Below, piece after piece: positions 15,216-22,418 of a stretch of 64,000 nt of DNA (position 1 is its first letter; each line of letters begins with the position of its first letter). A model generated the notes under the pieces. That model had not been told where the DNA came from, made no database searches, and was given only the letters and a program-made list of their open reading frames with translations. This DNA comes from CAVVAL01 sp963742725. Lineage in GTDB: Bacteria > Actinomycetota > Actinomycetes > Mycobacteriales > Cryptosporangiaceae. A program made the position numbers and the translations under genes. The stretch is from assembly GCA_963742725.1 (NCBI GenBank), contig CAVUMX010000001.1:2108001-2172000 (forward strand), in the 5' to 3' direction.

Positions 15216-16368
15216 GCTGCATCGCCCGCAGCGCCGAGACGTCCAGGGTGCCCGTCTTCACGTCGGCGTCGACGGGCAGGAACACGCGCTGCACGGCGAT
15301 GAGGATCGCCTCGGCGACGGTGTCGCGGAACGACGGGTCCACGATGGACGCCCGGTCGACCGGCGACGTCAGGTAGCCGACCTCGATCTGGACGACGGGC
15401 ATCCGGGTGAGCCGCAGCAGCTCCCACGTCTTGGCGTGCGTGTGGCAGTCCTGGATGCCGGTGCGGGCGATGATCTCCCGCTGTGCCAGCGCTGCCAGCC
15501 GCTCGCCGACCGTGGAGGTCGTGCCGGACCCGGTGCCGAAGTGGTAGCTCGCCAGCCCGCACGCGTCGGGGTTGTGGTGCCCGTCGAGGTGGATGCTGAT
15601 CATCACGTCGGCGCCCAGGGCGTTGGCGAACTCGGCCCGCTCGGCGTTAGTCGCGTCGGTGTCCGGGCCGCGGGTGAGATCCGCGCGGACGCCGATCGCC
15701 GCGAACCGGCCCTCGAGCCGTGACGCGAGGTCGAACGTCAGCTCGGACTCGGTCCACGTGGTGTCGCCGTCACGGACGACCCATCCGGGGTCATCGCTGC
15801 CGTGCCCGGGGTCGATGACGATGCGCTTGCCGATCAGGTGCGGACCGGCGTGGTAGATCATGGCCGACTCGCGCAGCATCTGCGGGCGCCCGCCGACGAC
15901 CTTGCGGCCGAGCTGGCGCAGCGCGCGCATCGTGCCAGGGCCGAAAGTGCCGTCGGCGATCAGTCCGCACTCGCGCTGGAAGGAACGGAGCGCACGCTCG
16001 GTGCGGGCGCCGAACACGCCGTCAGCGCGGCCGACGTCGTAGCCCATCTCCAGCAGGCGCTCCTGGAGGGCGTGGACGTCGTCGCCGGTCATGGGCTCGT
16101 TGACCGAGCGCGTGAGCACACGGTCGCCGAGGCGCCAGCGGGACGCGACCAGCGCGCGCCAGGTCTCCGGGCCGACGATGCCGTCGGCGGTGAGGCCGCG
16201 GGACTGCTGGAACTCTCTCAGGGCCAGCTCGCAGGCCGCGTCGAAGAGCACGTTCTCGGGGTCCTCGGGGGCCGCGTGGCGACCCTCACTGAGAAGACCC
16301 AGCATGACCAGGGACGCGCGGACTTCCGCGGCGGCCGGGCCAGTGTCTCCAAGCCTGATGAGCTGCAC
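15208..16368 (-). CDS. cwlM: CwlM-like N-acetylmuramoyl-L-alanine amidase homologue (cytoplasmic regulator of peptidoglycan synthesis)
   Basis: 386 aa, GTG start with GGAG upstream. Two peptidoglycan-binding domains (about residues 7-75 and 85-150, each with DGxxGxxT-type motifs) precede an Amidase_3 domain (about 180-362). The zinc-ligand positions of that domain are present: His in DPGHGSDD, Glu in WTESELT, His in ISIHLDGH and the catalytic Glu in VQIEVGYL. There is no signal peptide or membrane segment. In mycobacteria the protein in this exact neighbourhood (cwlM-trxA-trxB-rsmA-sigM) is a cytoplasmic activator of MurA, controlled by PknB phosphorylation of a C-terminal threonine. Thr372 and Thr374 near the C-terminus here are candidates. 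Regulatory function is inferred from synteny. Confidence 0.85.
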   Translation of the reverse strand: MQLIRLGDTGPAAAEVRASLVMLGLLSEGRHAAPEDPENVLFDAACELALREFQQSRGLTADGIVGPETWRALVASRWRLGDRVLTRSVNEPMTGDDVHALQERLLEMGYDVGRADGVFGARTERALRSFQRECGLIADGTFGPGTMRALRQLGRKVVGGRPQMLRESAMIYHAGPHLIGKRIVIDPGHGSDDPGWVVRDGDTTWTESELTFDLASRLEGRFAAIGVRADLTRGPDTDATNAERAEFANALGADVMISIHLDGHHNPDACGLASYHFGTGSGTTSTVGERLAALAQREIIARTGIQDCHTHAKTWELLRLTRMPVVQIEVGYLTSPVDRASIVDPSFRDTVAEAILIAVQRVFLPVDADVKTGTLDVSALRAMQLS

Positions 16369-16476
16369 GCGCCTGGTAGCTCCTTCCGAATCGGTCCCGA
16401 GTAGGACAGGTGCCTACCCAGACCTACCTATTTCAACAGTGTCTCGCCACCCGGCATAGCCGGGCCCGCGACACGC

Positions 16477-16506
16477 ACCGGCCGGGTCCGCGGGGACCCG
16501 GCCGGT
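16477..16506 (-). terminator. GC-rich hairpin downstream of trxA
   Basis: A perfect 13-bp inverted repeat, ACCGGCCGGGTCC - GCGG - GGACCCGGCCGGT, lies 67 bp beyond the trxA stop codon in the 205-bp gap before cwlM. It has no U-tract, as is common in high-GC actinobacteria. It probably ends the trxBA transcript, so cwlM would need its own promoter. Confidence 0.6.
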
Positions 16507-16573
16507 CACGATTGCATATCGTCGCACCGGCGCCAAATCGGAGCGCGCTAAACGCCGGTGCGGGGTGACTTCG

Positions 16574-16909
16574 TTACAGCGCGTTCTCAAGCATGGCGAC
16601 GATCTTGCCCTTCGGCTGCACGCCGAGCACGGACTGTACCGGCTCGCCGCCCTTGAACACCGTCAGCGTAGGGATCGACATGATGCCGTAGTCACGCGCG
16701 GTGTTCGGGTTCTCGTCGATGTTCAGCTTGACGATCGTCACCTTCTCGCCGAGATCGGACGCGGCGATCTCGTCCAGCACCGGCGCGACCTTACGGCACG
16801 GTCCGCACCACTCCGCCCAGAAGTCGACGAGTACGGGGCCGTCGGCCTGCAGGACGTCGCTGGTCCAGGTCGCGTCCGTGACGTGCTTGGTGTTGGCTCC
16901 CACGGTCAT
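16574..16909 (-). CDS. trxA: Thioredoxin
   Basis: 111 aa, the normal length. The redox-active pair is Cys35/Cys38 in FWAEWCGPCRKVAPVLDEIA, and the cis-proline loop MSIPTLTVFKGGEPV follows. Thioredoxin reduces protein disulfides in the cytoplasm and is recycled by the reductase encoded just upstream. It lies 44 bp downstream of trxB in what appears to be a trxBA operon driven by a SigR-type promoter. AACGAGGAAATGACC places AGGA shortly before the ATG. Confidence 0.97.
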   Translation of the reverse strand: MTVGANTKHVTDATWTSDVLQADGPVLVDFWAEWCGPCRKVAPVLDEIAASDLGEKVTIVKLNIDENPNTARDYGIMSIPTLTVFKGGEPVQSVLGVQPKGKIVAMLENAL

Positions 16910-16953
16910 TTCCTCGTTTCTTCGTGAGCTGCGGGTATGCGGGTGGCGATGGT

Positions 16954-17901
16954 TCAGGTGGGGTCGACCGGCAGGTCGAGGATGAAGCGCTCAGCGTCCA
17001 GGGCGGCGGCACAGCCGGTACCGGCGGCGGTGATCGCCTGGCGGTACGTGTGGTCGACGAGGTCACCGCTGGCGAAGACGCCGGGCAGGTTGGTCCGGGT
17101 ACTGGGGGCATCCACGAGGACGTACCCCGACTCGTCCAGGTGAACCTGGCCGTGGAACAGCTCGCTGCGCGGGTCGTGGCCGATCGCGACGAAGACGCCC
17201 GTCACGTCGAGCGTGGCCTCCTCGCCGGTCACCGTGTCCTTCACCCGCACGCCGGCCACCTTGCCGTCGGCGCCGAGGACCTCGGTCACCACGGAGTTCC
17301 AGCGGACGTTGATCTTCTCGTTCGCCAGCGCCCGGTCGACCATGATCTTGCTGGCGCGGAACTCGTCGCGGCGGTGGATGATCGTCACCGACTCGGCGAA
17401 GCGTGTCAGGAACGTCGCCTCCTCCATCGCGGAGTCGCCACCGCCGATCACGACGATGTTCTGACCGCGGAAGAAGAACCCGTCACAGGTGGCGCAGGAC
17501 GAGACACCGTGGCCCAGCAGCTCCTGCTCGCCCGGCACGCCCAGCGGACGCCATGCCGAACCGGTCGCGAGGATCACGGCCTTGGCCCGGTACTCGACGT
17601 CGCCGACCCGGACGATCTTGATGTCGCCGGTCAGGTCGACCTCGGTCACGTCGTCGGTCACCAGCTCGGCGCCGAAGCGCTCGGCCTGCTTGCGCATGTT
17701 GTCCATCAGGTCCGGGCCCATGAGCCCGTCCGGGAAGCCCGGGAAGTTCTCGACCTCGGTGGTGGTCATCAGTGCGCCGCCGGACTGGGCACCCTCGAAC
17801 ACCAGAGGCGCGAGGTTGGCGCGGGCCGTGTAGAGCGCTGCGGTGTACCCGGCAGGACCGGAGCCGATGATGATCACGTTCCGGATAGTGGCGGTCGTCA
17901 C
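16954..17901 (-). CDS. trxB: Thioredoxin-disulfide reductase
   Basis: 315 aa from the GTG at 17901, preceded by GGGAG. The frame is open to 18030, but the SigR-type promoter at 17938-17965 lies inside that extension, so 17901 is the better start. FAD-binding IIIGSGPAGYTAALYTARA opens the protein. The redox motif CATC (about residue 140, SSCATCDGFFF) and the NADPH-binding VVIGGGDSAMEEA follow, and the C-terminal GVFASGDLVDHTYRQAITAAGTGC is conserved. It transfers electrons from NADPH to thioredoxin. The gene lies 77 bp after rsmA and 44 bp before trxA. Confidence 0.97.
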   Translation of the reverse strand: MTTATIRNVIIIGSGPAGYTAALYTARANLAPLVFEGAQSGGALMTTTEVENFPGFPDGLMGPDLMDNMRKQAERFGAELVTDDVTEVDLTGDIKIVRVGDVEYRAKAVILATGSAWRPLGVPGEQELLGHGVSSCATCDGFFFRGQNIVVIGGGDSAMEEATFLTRFAESVTIIHRRDEFRASKIMVDRALANEKINVRWNSVVTEVLGADGKVAGVRVKDTVTGEEATLDVTGVFVAIGHDPRSELFHGQVHLDESGYVLVDAPSTRTNLPGVFASGDLVDHTYRQAITAAGTGCAAALDAERFILDLPVDPT

Positions 17902-17937
17902 GCTTGCTCTCCCAACGATGGTGTCCGGTGCTCGGTG

Positions 17938-17965
17938 AACGCCATCGTAGGCCGGGATCATTCCC
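17938..17965 (-). promoter_or_regulatory. SigR-type (disulfide stress) promoter of trxBA
   Basis: On the minus strand GGGAAT (17965-17960), an 18-bp spacer and CGTT (17941-17938) match the SigR/SigH-family consensus GGGAAT-N18-CGTT known from actinobacterial trxBA promoters. Transcription would start near 17930, about 30 nt before the trxB GTG. The match is read directly; regulation by a redox-sensitive ECF sigma factor is inferred. Confidence 0.75.
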
Positions 17966-17978
17966 TCGGCCGGACCGC

Positions 17979-18818
17979 TCAGAGTGTGACGTTCGACCGC
18001 AGTTTCAGGTCGGCGCCGGCCAGCCCGCAATCAGGGCCGACGATCGCCACGTCGGCCGCGCCGGCCTTCTGACCAGGTAGGACAATCACAGCGGCCGGAG
18101 ACCCGGAGAACGTCGCGAAGTCGACGGCGAGCGGACGGGCATCGACGCCCAGCGCGGCCAGGCAACCGGCCAGTGCGGGCGGCGACGCGAGGCGGCTGAG
18201 TACGCCGAGGACCGAGGCCTTCTGGCCGGTCAGGCTGTCCTGCGATTCCAGCCGGGTCGCGCGGACGAGTGCGCTCACCTGCCCGTCCAGCGTCTCCGCG
18301 CGGTACGCGGTGCCGGTCGTCCTCGACCCCGAATACAGCTCCGGCGCCGATCCGGGCGCCGCGGCCTTGGGCGGCTCTGCTCCGGCAGGGGTGTCCGCAA
18401 GCGACTTCGTCGACTCCGGCGCGGACGCCGTGCTCGTGCCGGAGTCGCGCTGGCCGTCCGTGGTCATGAGTTGGTACCCGAACACCCCGCCCGCGAGCAG
18501 CGCGATGCCGGCCGCGACCGAGCTACCCGCCAGGGCCCAGCTCTTCCGCCGGCGCAACGGCACGACGGTCCGGCCCGCGCGCTCTTCGCCCGCCAGCGCT
18601 TCGTCCAGGCGGGCGGCGATGTCGGACGGGATCGTCGGTGCGGGCAGTGCGGCGAGATCGGCACGGACGGCTTCGTCGGCACGGACCAGGGCGGCGTGCA
18701 GCTCTGCCCAGTCGGGATCGGTGGCGATGCGCGCCGCGACCTCGGCGGCCTGCGGCGTGCCGTCCAGGGCGCCGGCGGCGAAGTCGGCGAGCAGATCGAG
18801 ATCCGGTGCCTCGTTCAC
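17979..18818 (-). CDS. rsmA: Membrane-anchored anti-sigma factor for SigM (RsmA-like)
   Basis: 279 aa from the GTG at 18818, preceded by GGGAGGTGA and overlapping the sigM stop by 4 nt. The frame continues upstream only as a shadow of sigM. The N-terminal cytoplasmic part (1-about 95) is acidic and helical, as expected for a sigma-binding domain, but lacks the HxxxCxxC zinc motif. A single transmembrane helix follows a basic RRRKSWALAGSSVAAGIALL stretch (about 98-120). The extracytoplasmic region is Ala/Thr/Ser-rich, then folds into a domain with two cysteines (LAGCLAAL and GPDCGLAG). Its position directly after an ECF sigma gene supports the assignment. Confidence 0.8.
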   Translation of the reverse strand: MNEAPDLDLLADFAAGALDGTPQAAEVAARIATDPDWAELHAALVRADEAVRADLAALPAPTIPSDIAARLDEALAGEERAGRTVVPLRRRKSWALAGSSVAAGIALLAGGVFGYQLMTTDGQRDSGTSTASAPESTKSLADTPAGAEPPKAAAPGSAPELYSGSRTTGTAYRAETLDGQVSALVRATRLESQDSLTGQKASVLGVLSRLASPPALAGCLAALGVDARPLAVDFATFSGSPAAVIVLPGQKAGAADVAIVGPDCGLAGADLKLRSNVTL

Positions 18819-19474
18819 TGCGTCACCTCCCTGCTCGTCGATCCCTCGCCTGCCGTCCGCTGATGTTTGACGGCTGCCGCGGCGTCCGGGTTCCGCAGGT
18901 GACCGAGGAGGACCGCCATCCGGGCTCTCCCACGCGCGCAGCGGCTCTTGACTGTGCCCTCCGCCACACCCAGCATCGTCGCGGCCTCGGCGACCGAGTG
19001 GCCCTGGAGTTCGGTCAGGACGATGGCCGCGCGCTGATCCACCGGCAGCTCGGCCAGCGCCCGGTGGACGACCAGCGCGGTGTCGCGGTCGGCGATCGGG
19101 TCGCCGGGCTGGACGGGTTCGCCCGGGCCGGCGTCCGGGAGGGGGACCGTCGCGCGGACCTGCCGGCGCCTGATCCGGTCGAGGCAGGCGTTGACGACGA
19201 TGCGGTGCAGCCAGGTCGTGACCGCCGAGTCGCCACGGAACCCCGCGGCCGCGCGGTACGCCGACAGCAGCGCGTCCTGGAGGGCGTCGGCAGCCTCTTC
19301 CCGGTCGCCGACCGTACGGAGTGCGACGGCCCACAGCCGGTCGCGGTGCCGCCGGACCAGTTCGCCGAACGCGTCGGGGTCGCCGCCCGCGTGCGCCGCG
19401 AGCAGTTCCTGGTCGGACGCGTCGCCCAGCGCGGCGGCGTCGCGGGAGCCGAAGTTCGGCAGGTCGGGCGGCAC
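18815..19474 (-). CDS. sigM: ECF sigma factor SigM
   Basis: 219 aa, GTG start. Sigma region 2 spans about residues 38-105 (FGELVRRHRDRLWAVALRTV, then DALQDALLSAYR and WLHRIVVNACLDRIRRR). Region 4 spans about 140-190 (LPVDQRAAIVLTELQGHSVAEAA, with the helix-turn-helix AEGTVKSRCARGRARM). It directs RNA polymerase to a stress regulon and is held by the membrane protein encoded downstream. The order pseudokinase-sigM-anti-sigma-trxB-trxA-cwlM equals that around mycobacterial sigM. A TAAGGT -10 element ends six bases before the GTG, so the mRNA is probably leaderless. Confidence 0.93.
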   Translation of the reverse strand: MPPDLPNFGSRDAAALGDASDQELLAAHAGGDPDAFGELVRRHRDRLWAVALRTVGDREEAADALQDALLSAYRAAAGFRGDSAVTTWLHRIVVNACLDRIRRRQVRATVPLPDAGPGEPVQPGDPIADRDTALVVHRALAELPVDQRAAIVLTELQGHSVAEAATMLGVAEGTVKSRCARGRARMAVLLGHLRNPDAAAAVKHQRTAGEGSTSREVTQ

Positions 19475-19486
19475 GACTGCACCTTA
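19475..19486 (-). promoter_or_regulatory. Leaderless -10 element for sigM
   Basis: On the minus strand TAAGGT (19486-19481) is separated from the sigM GTG (19474) by six bases, which puts the expected transcription start at or next to the start codon. No Shine-Dalgarno sequence is present in those six bases. Confidence 0.45.
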
Positions 19487-19496
19487 TCTGGCGGTG

Positions 19497-20909
19497 TCAG
19501 CCGCTGACCGCGATCTCCTGGACGCCCACGCCGAACTTGCCCTGCTTCGTGGCGTGCGGCGGCAGGTATGTGATCCACACCATGACGTACCGGGCCTTCA
19601 GATCGTCCTGGACCGTGAAGGTCACCGAGGTCGGGGCGTTGGACTTCTCGGTGCCCTCCACCTCGACGTACCGGTTGGGGTCGTCGTTCACGGGAGCCTG
19701 GTCGCCGGTGCGCAGCGCGAGGGTCGCGCCCGCGACGTCGAGCTGGACCGTGACCTTGCCGATCTTCTTCTGCTCGCCGAGGTCCAGGACGACGCCCATC
19801 CCCGGCTTGAACCGGCCGAAGTCCGGGTTGGGATATTCGGCGGTGCGCCAGCCGGTGCTGGCGATGCCGTCGGTGGCTTTGTCCGCGTCGACCTTCTCCG
19901 CGCCGTCGCCGTTCGGGTCGATGATCTCGACGTTGGACGGCTTGTACGGCGCGGCGGCGGGCGGGGTGCCGGTCTGATCCTGCGTGGGATCGTCGCTGTT
20001 CGGGATCTGGGTGCCGGGCGACCCCCCGAAGCCGTTGGACGTGACGACCAGCGCCGTCACCAGCACGACGACCAGGCCGGCGGCGCCGACCGCGATCTTC
20101 TTCCACGGCGACTTGCGGGCGGCCGGTTCGGGAGTGAGCGTGCTGAGCGGGCTCAGTTCCGGGTCGGCGACGTCGTACCGGCGCAGTTCGGCTGCCAGTT
20201 CGGCGGCGGGCGGCGCGGCGACGGACGGGTCGAGCAGGTCCATCGTCAGCGCGTCGAGGTAGCCCGGGATGCCGGCGCGGACCTGGCGCGGCGACAGCAG
20301 GCGCCCATCGACGTGGACGGCGTCCGGCAGGCCGCTGTCGCCGGCGGACAGCGCCTGCGGCCAGTGACCGGTCAGCGACGCGTACAGCAGCCCGCCGATG
20401 GCGCGGATGTCGTGATGCTGGCCGGCCTCGGCGTCGAGCCGCAGGTCGGTGAGCGTGATCTCGTCGTCCTGGCCGAGCAGGACCGTGCGCGGCTGCACAT
20501 TGCCGTGGACATACCCGGAGGCGTGGATGGCTGCGAGAGCATCGGCGGCGGTCCGGGCGATGACGGCCGCGCGGTTCGGGCTGAGCGGCCCCTCACGGAC
20601 CGAGCTGGCGAGGGTGACCCCTTCGACCCACTCGCGGACGACGAACGCGCGCTCGCCTTCGTCCACCGCGTCGTAGACACCGACCACGCTGGGGTGGACG
20701 ATCCGACCGGCCGTGACGGCAGCGCTGATCATCGCCTCGGCGGCGCGGCCACCGGGGACTCTCAGCTCGATCGCCACCGGTCGGTTAAGCAGGCCGTCAG
20801 TGCCTCGCCACAGGGCGTGACCGACCGACGGGTCGGCCATCAACACCTCGTCCAGCCGATACCGGCTGGCAAGCACTTCGCCCTGCACAGGCGTACCCAC
20901 CTGCGTCAC
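19497..20909 (-). CDS. Membrane pseudokinase with extracellular discoidin-like domain (MviN C-terminal type)
   Basis: 470 aa from GTG 20909, which has GGAGG seven bases upstream (the frame opens at GTG 20936). Residues about 15-265 form a protein-kinase-like domain. The catalytic loop reads YVHGNVQPRTVLL instead of HRDLKPxN, and the DFG position is LTDLRLD, so it should be inactive. A transmembrane helix (about 278-300, KKIAVGAAGLVVVLVTALVV) leads to a Pro/Thr linker and a C-terminal domain (about 340-470, DKATDGIASTGWRTAEYPN onward) resembling F5/8-type discoidin folds. In mycobacteria the same pseudokinase is fused to MurJ and recruits FhaA when phosphorylated. Here it is a separate gene upstream of sigM, and murJ lies 4 kb away. 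Confidence 0.85.
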   Translation of the reverse strand: MTQVGTPVQGEVLASRYRLDEVLMADPSVGHALWRGTDGLLNRPVAIELRVPGGRAAEAMISAAVTAGRIVHPSVVGVYDAVDEGERAFVVREWVEGVTLASSVREGPLSPNRAAVIARTAADALAAIHASGYVHGNVQPRTVLLGQDDEITLTDLRLDAEAGQHHDIRAIGGLLYASLTGHWPQALSAGDSGLPDAVHVDGRLLSPRQVRAGIPGYLDALTMDLLDPSVAAPPAAELAAELRRYDVADPELSPLSTLTPEPAARKSPWKKIAVGAAGLVVVLVTALVVTSNGFGGSPGTQIPNSDDPTQDQTGTPPAAAPYKPSNVEIIDPNGDGAEKVDADKATDGIASTGWRTAEYPNPDFGRFKPGMGVVLDLGEQKKIGKVTVQLDVAGATLALRTGDQAPVNDDPNRYVEVEGTEKSNAPTSVTFTVQDDLKARYVMVWITYLPPHATKQGKFGVGVQEIAVSG

Positions 20910-21034
20910 AACTCGCCCTCCCGTGAGCGGATTCACGGCCTGGATTCGCCCACCAGGTTATGCCCTCCGGCCACTATCCCGATCCACCAACATCGTGCCG
21001 TCTCGACGCCACAGTTTCCACTGTTACCCAAAAA

Positions 21035-21080
21035 ACCACGAAAGGTACGTATCGACTGACCGATACGTACCCTTCGTGGT
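21035..21080 (-). terminator. Long bidirectional intrinsic terminator after the NlpC/P60 gene
   Basis: A 20-bp stem with one mismatch, ACCACGAAAGGTACGTATCG (21035-21054) against its complement at 21061-21080, has a 6-nt loop. In the minus direction it is followed by TTTTTT. In the plus direction it is followed by TATATTTT. It ends the hydrolase transcript from the right and could stop readthrough in both directions. Its near-50% GC stands out in this genome. Confidence 0.9.
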
Positions 21081-21105
21081 TATATTTTGGTGCGTGTGAC
21101 CTTCG

Positions 21106-21867
21106 TCAGAGCACACGCCGGATCGCGTAGTTGCTGCTGAAGATCTTGCGGAGCGCCACCGGCTGCCCGGAGGTCGAGGAGTCCCACATCTTGCCACCAC
21201 CGGCGTAGATGCCCGCGTGGTAGTAGGCGCCCGGCTTGCCGAACACGATGATGTCGCCCGGCTGTGCGGCTGTCTTCGCGATGCTCGCACCGAGCTTGCC
21301 CTGCCCGGTCGCGCTGTGCGGCAGCGACTTGCCGAACCTCTTGAACACGTACTGCGTGAAGCCCGAGCAGTCGAAGCGGTGCGGTCCGGCGGCGCCGTAC
21401 TGGTACATCTTGCCCCGGTGCTTCGCCGCCTCGGCCACGACGGCCAGGCCCTTGTTCGACACGTTGATCCGGATCACGTTCGAGTAGCTGCTCGCGATGA
21501 GCGAGTTGCCCATCACCATGACGCGGAAGTTCGACGAGGCCTTGGGGACCGCGATGAAGGTCGCCTTGCCGGTCGCGTTGAGCTTGCGCGCGCCGACGTT
21601 CTGCCAGCCCTTGCTCGTCTGCTGCTGGAGGTAGCCCGCCATACCCCCGGTGGTGCGGCTGCCCGCGCCCGAGGAGAGGTAGACGGGTGCCTGCTGGCCG
21701 GCGTAGATGGTGCGGTTGGGGCTGATCACAGCCCAGGAGGCGTTCTGCGCGAGGGCCATCGGGGCGCCGATGGCGCCGGCGACGAGCAGGCCACTCAGGA
21801 GCGTCACCAGAAGGGTGACCTTGCTGCGTTTCGACCTCGGGCGACGGTGAGATAACACCGAGTGCAC
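21106..21867 (-). CDS. Secreted NlpC/P60 family peptidoglycan endopeptidase
   Basis: 253 aa from the GTG at 21867, preceded by AGGAAGGA. The longer frame to 22083 runs through the riboswitch and is not credible. A basic RRPRSKRSK stretch and the hydrophobic segment LLVTLLSGLLVAGAIGAP, followed by ALAQN, form a signal peptide. Residues about 40-140 are a beta-rich domain (YAGQQAPVYLSSGAGSR). The C-terminal NlpC/P60 catalytic domain has Cys in FDCSGFTQYVF, His in YYHAGIYAGGG and the third polar residue near MWDSSTSG. It cleaves stem-peptide bonds in the wall. A c-di-AMP riboswitch precedes it and a strong terminator follows, so the gene is monocistronic. Confidence 0.92.
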   Translation of the reverse strand: MHSVLSHRRPRSKRSKVTLLVTLLSGLLVAGAIGAPMALAQNASWAVISPNRTIYAGQQAPVYLSSGAGSRTTGGMAGYLQQQTSKGWQNVGARKLNATGKATFIAVPKASSNFRVMVMGNSLIASSYSNVIRINVSNKGLAVVAEAAKHRGKMYQYGAAGPHRFDCSGFTQYVFKRFGKSLPHSATGQGKLGASIAKTAAQPGDIIVFGKPGAYYHAGIYAGGGKMWDSSTSGQPVALRKIFSSNYAIRRVL

Positions 21868-21871
21868 AGGT

Positions 21872-22060
21872 AGTCCTTCCTGCACGCCTGCGAGGTGAGC
21901 TGTCGGGTTCGGGCGGGAAGGTGTAGGTGCCCGGCCGCAGGTTCGCGGCTTCACCCCGAGGAGACAGTTGCCGGTGGGGCCGGCTGCCGTCTCCGAGGAA
22001 CCTGGGTCCCCCGCTCCCACCCGTTGGTGAATCTCGTCGGTCGGTGCCGGGACTCGGGTG
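21872..22060 (-). promoter_or_regulatory. c-di-AMP (ydaO/yuaA) riboswitch
   Basis: The minus-strand leader of the NlpC/P60 gene contains the conserved blocks of the ydaO family in order: a GATTCACC region, GGGAGCGGGGGACCCAGG, CTCGGGGTGAAGCCGCG, a variable hairpin, then CCGAACCCGACAGCTCACC and TCGCAGGCG just before the ribosome binding site. Actinobacterial cell-wall hydrolases are classical targets of this OFF-type riboswitch. Limits are approximate; the 5' edge is the least certain. Confidence 0.9.
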
Positions 22061-22418
22061 GGGCTCGGCGTGTGCCCCGGCAACGTGCGCGCCTTATGCG
22101 CGCTGATCCGTCGAGATCATCGGGGATAAAGCCCACTCGTTACAACTATGAGATTTAGACCACAACGCATTCTGTTGAAGTTATTGAATCAATGTCCGAT
22201 ATTTCCGCGCGCAATTTCTGAATTACGCAACGAAGTAACGGAGTGCGTACAGAATGTAATTTGACCGCCCGAGATGCCCGGAAAAATCGTGATCTGAACT
22301 ATGGATCGGGCGAAGATCTCCCGCGACGCATCGGGCCAAACCGGGCGCCAGCTCGCCGCCACGCCCTAAGCTGCCGACGGGGTCGATGTGACGGTGGACA
22401 CACTAGGTGGGAGTGGTC
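22061..22418. promoter_or_regulatory. Divergent intergenic region with an AT-rich promoter zone
   Basis: This separates the riboswitch/NlpC leader (minus) from the HerA-like ATPase gene (plus). About 22135-22270 is markedly AT-rich compared with the rest of the window and probably holds the promoter of the riboswitch transcript, but I cannot fix -10 and -35 boxes. I see no coding sequence here. Confidence 0.4.

Noticed and set aside
21868..22083. 72-codon N-terminal extension of the NlpC/P60 protein
   Set aside because: The region matches the ydaO riboswitch in structure and position, and a good ribosome binding site lies before GTG 21867.
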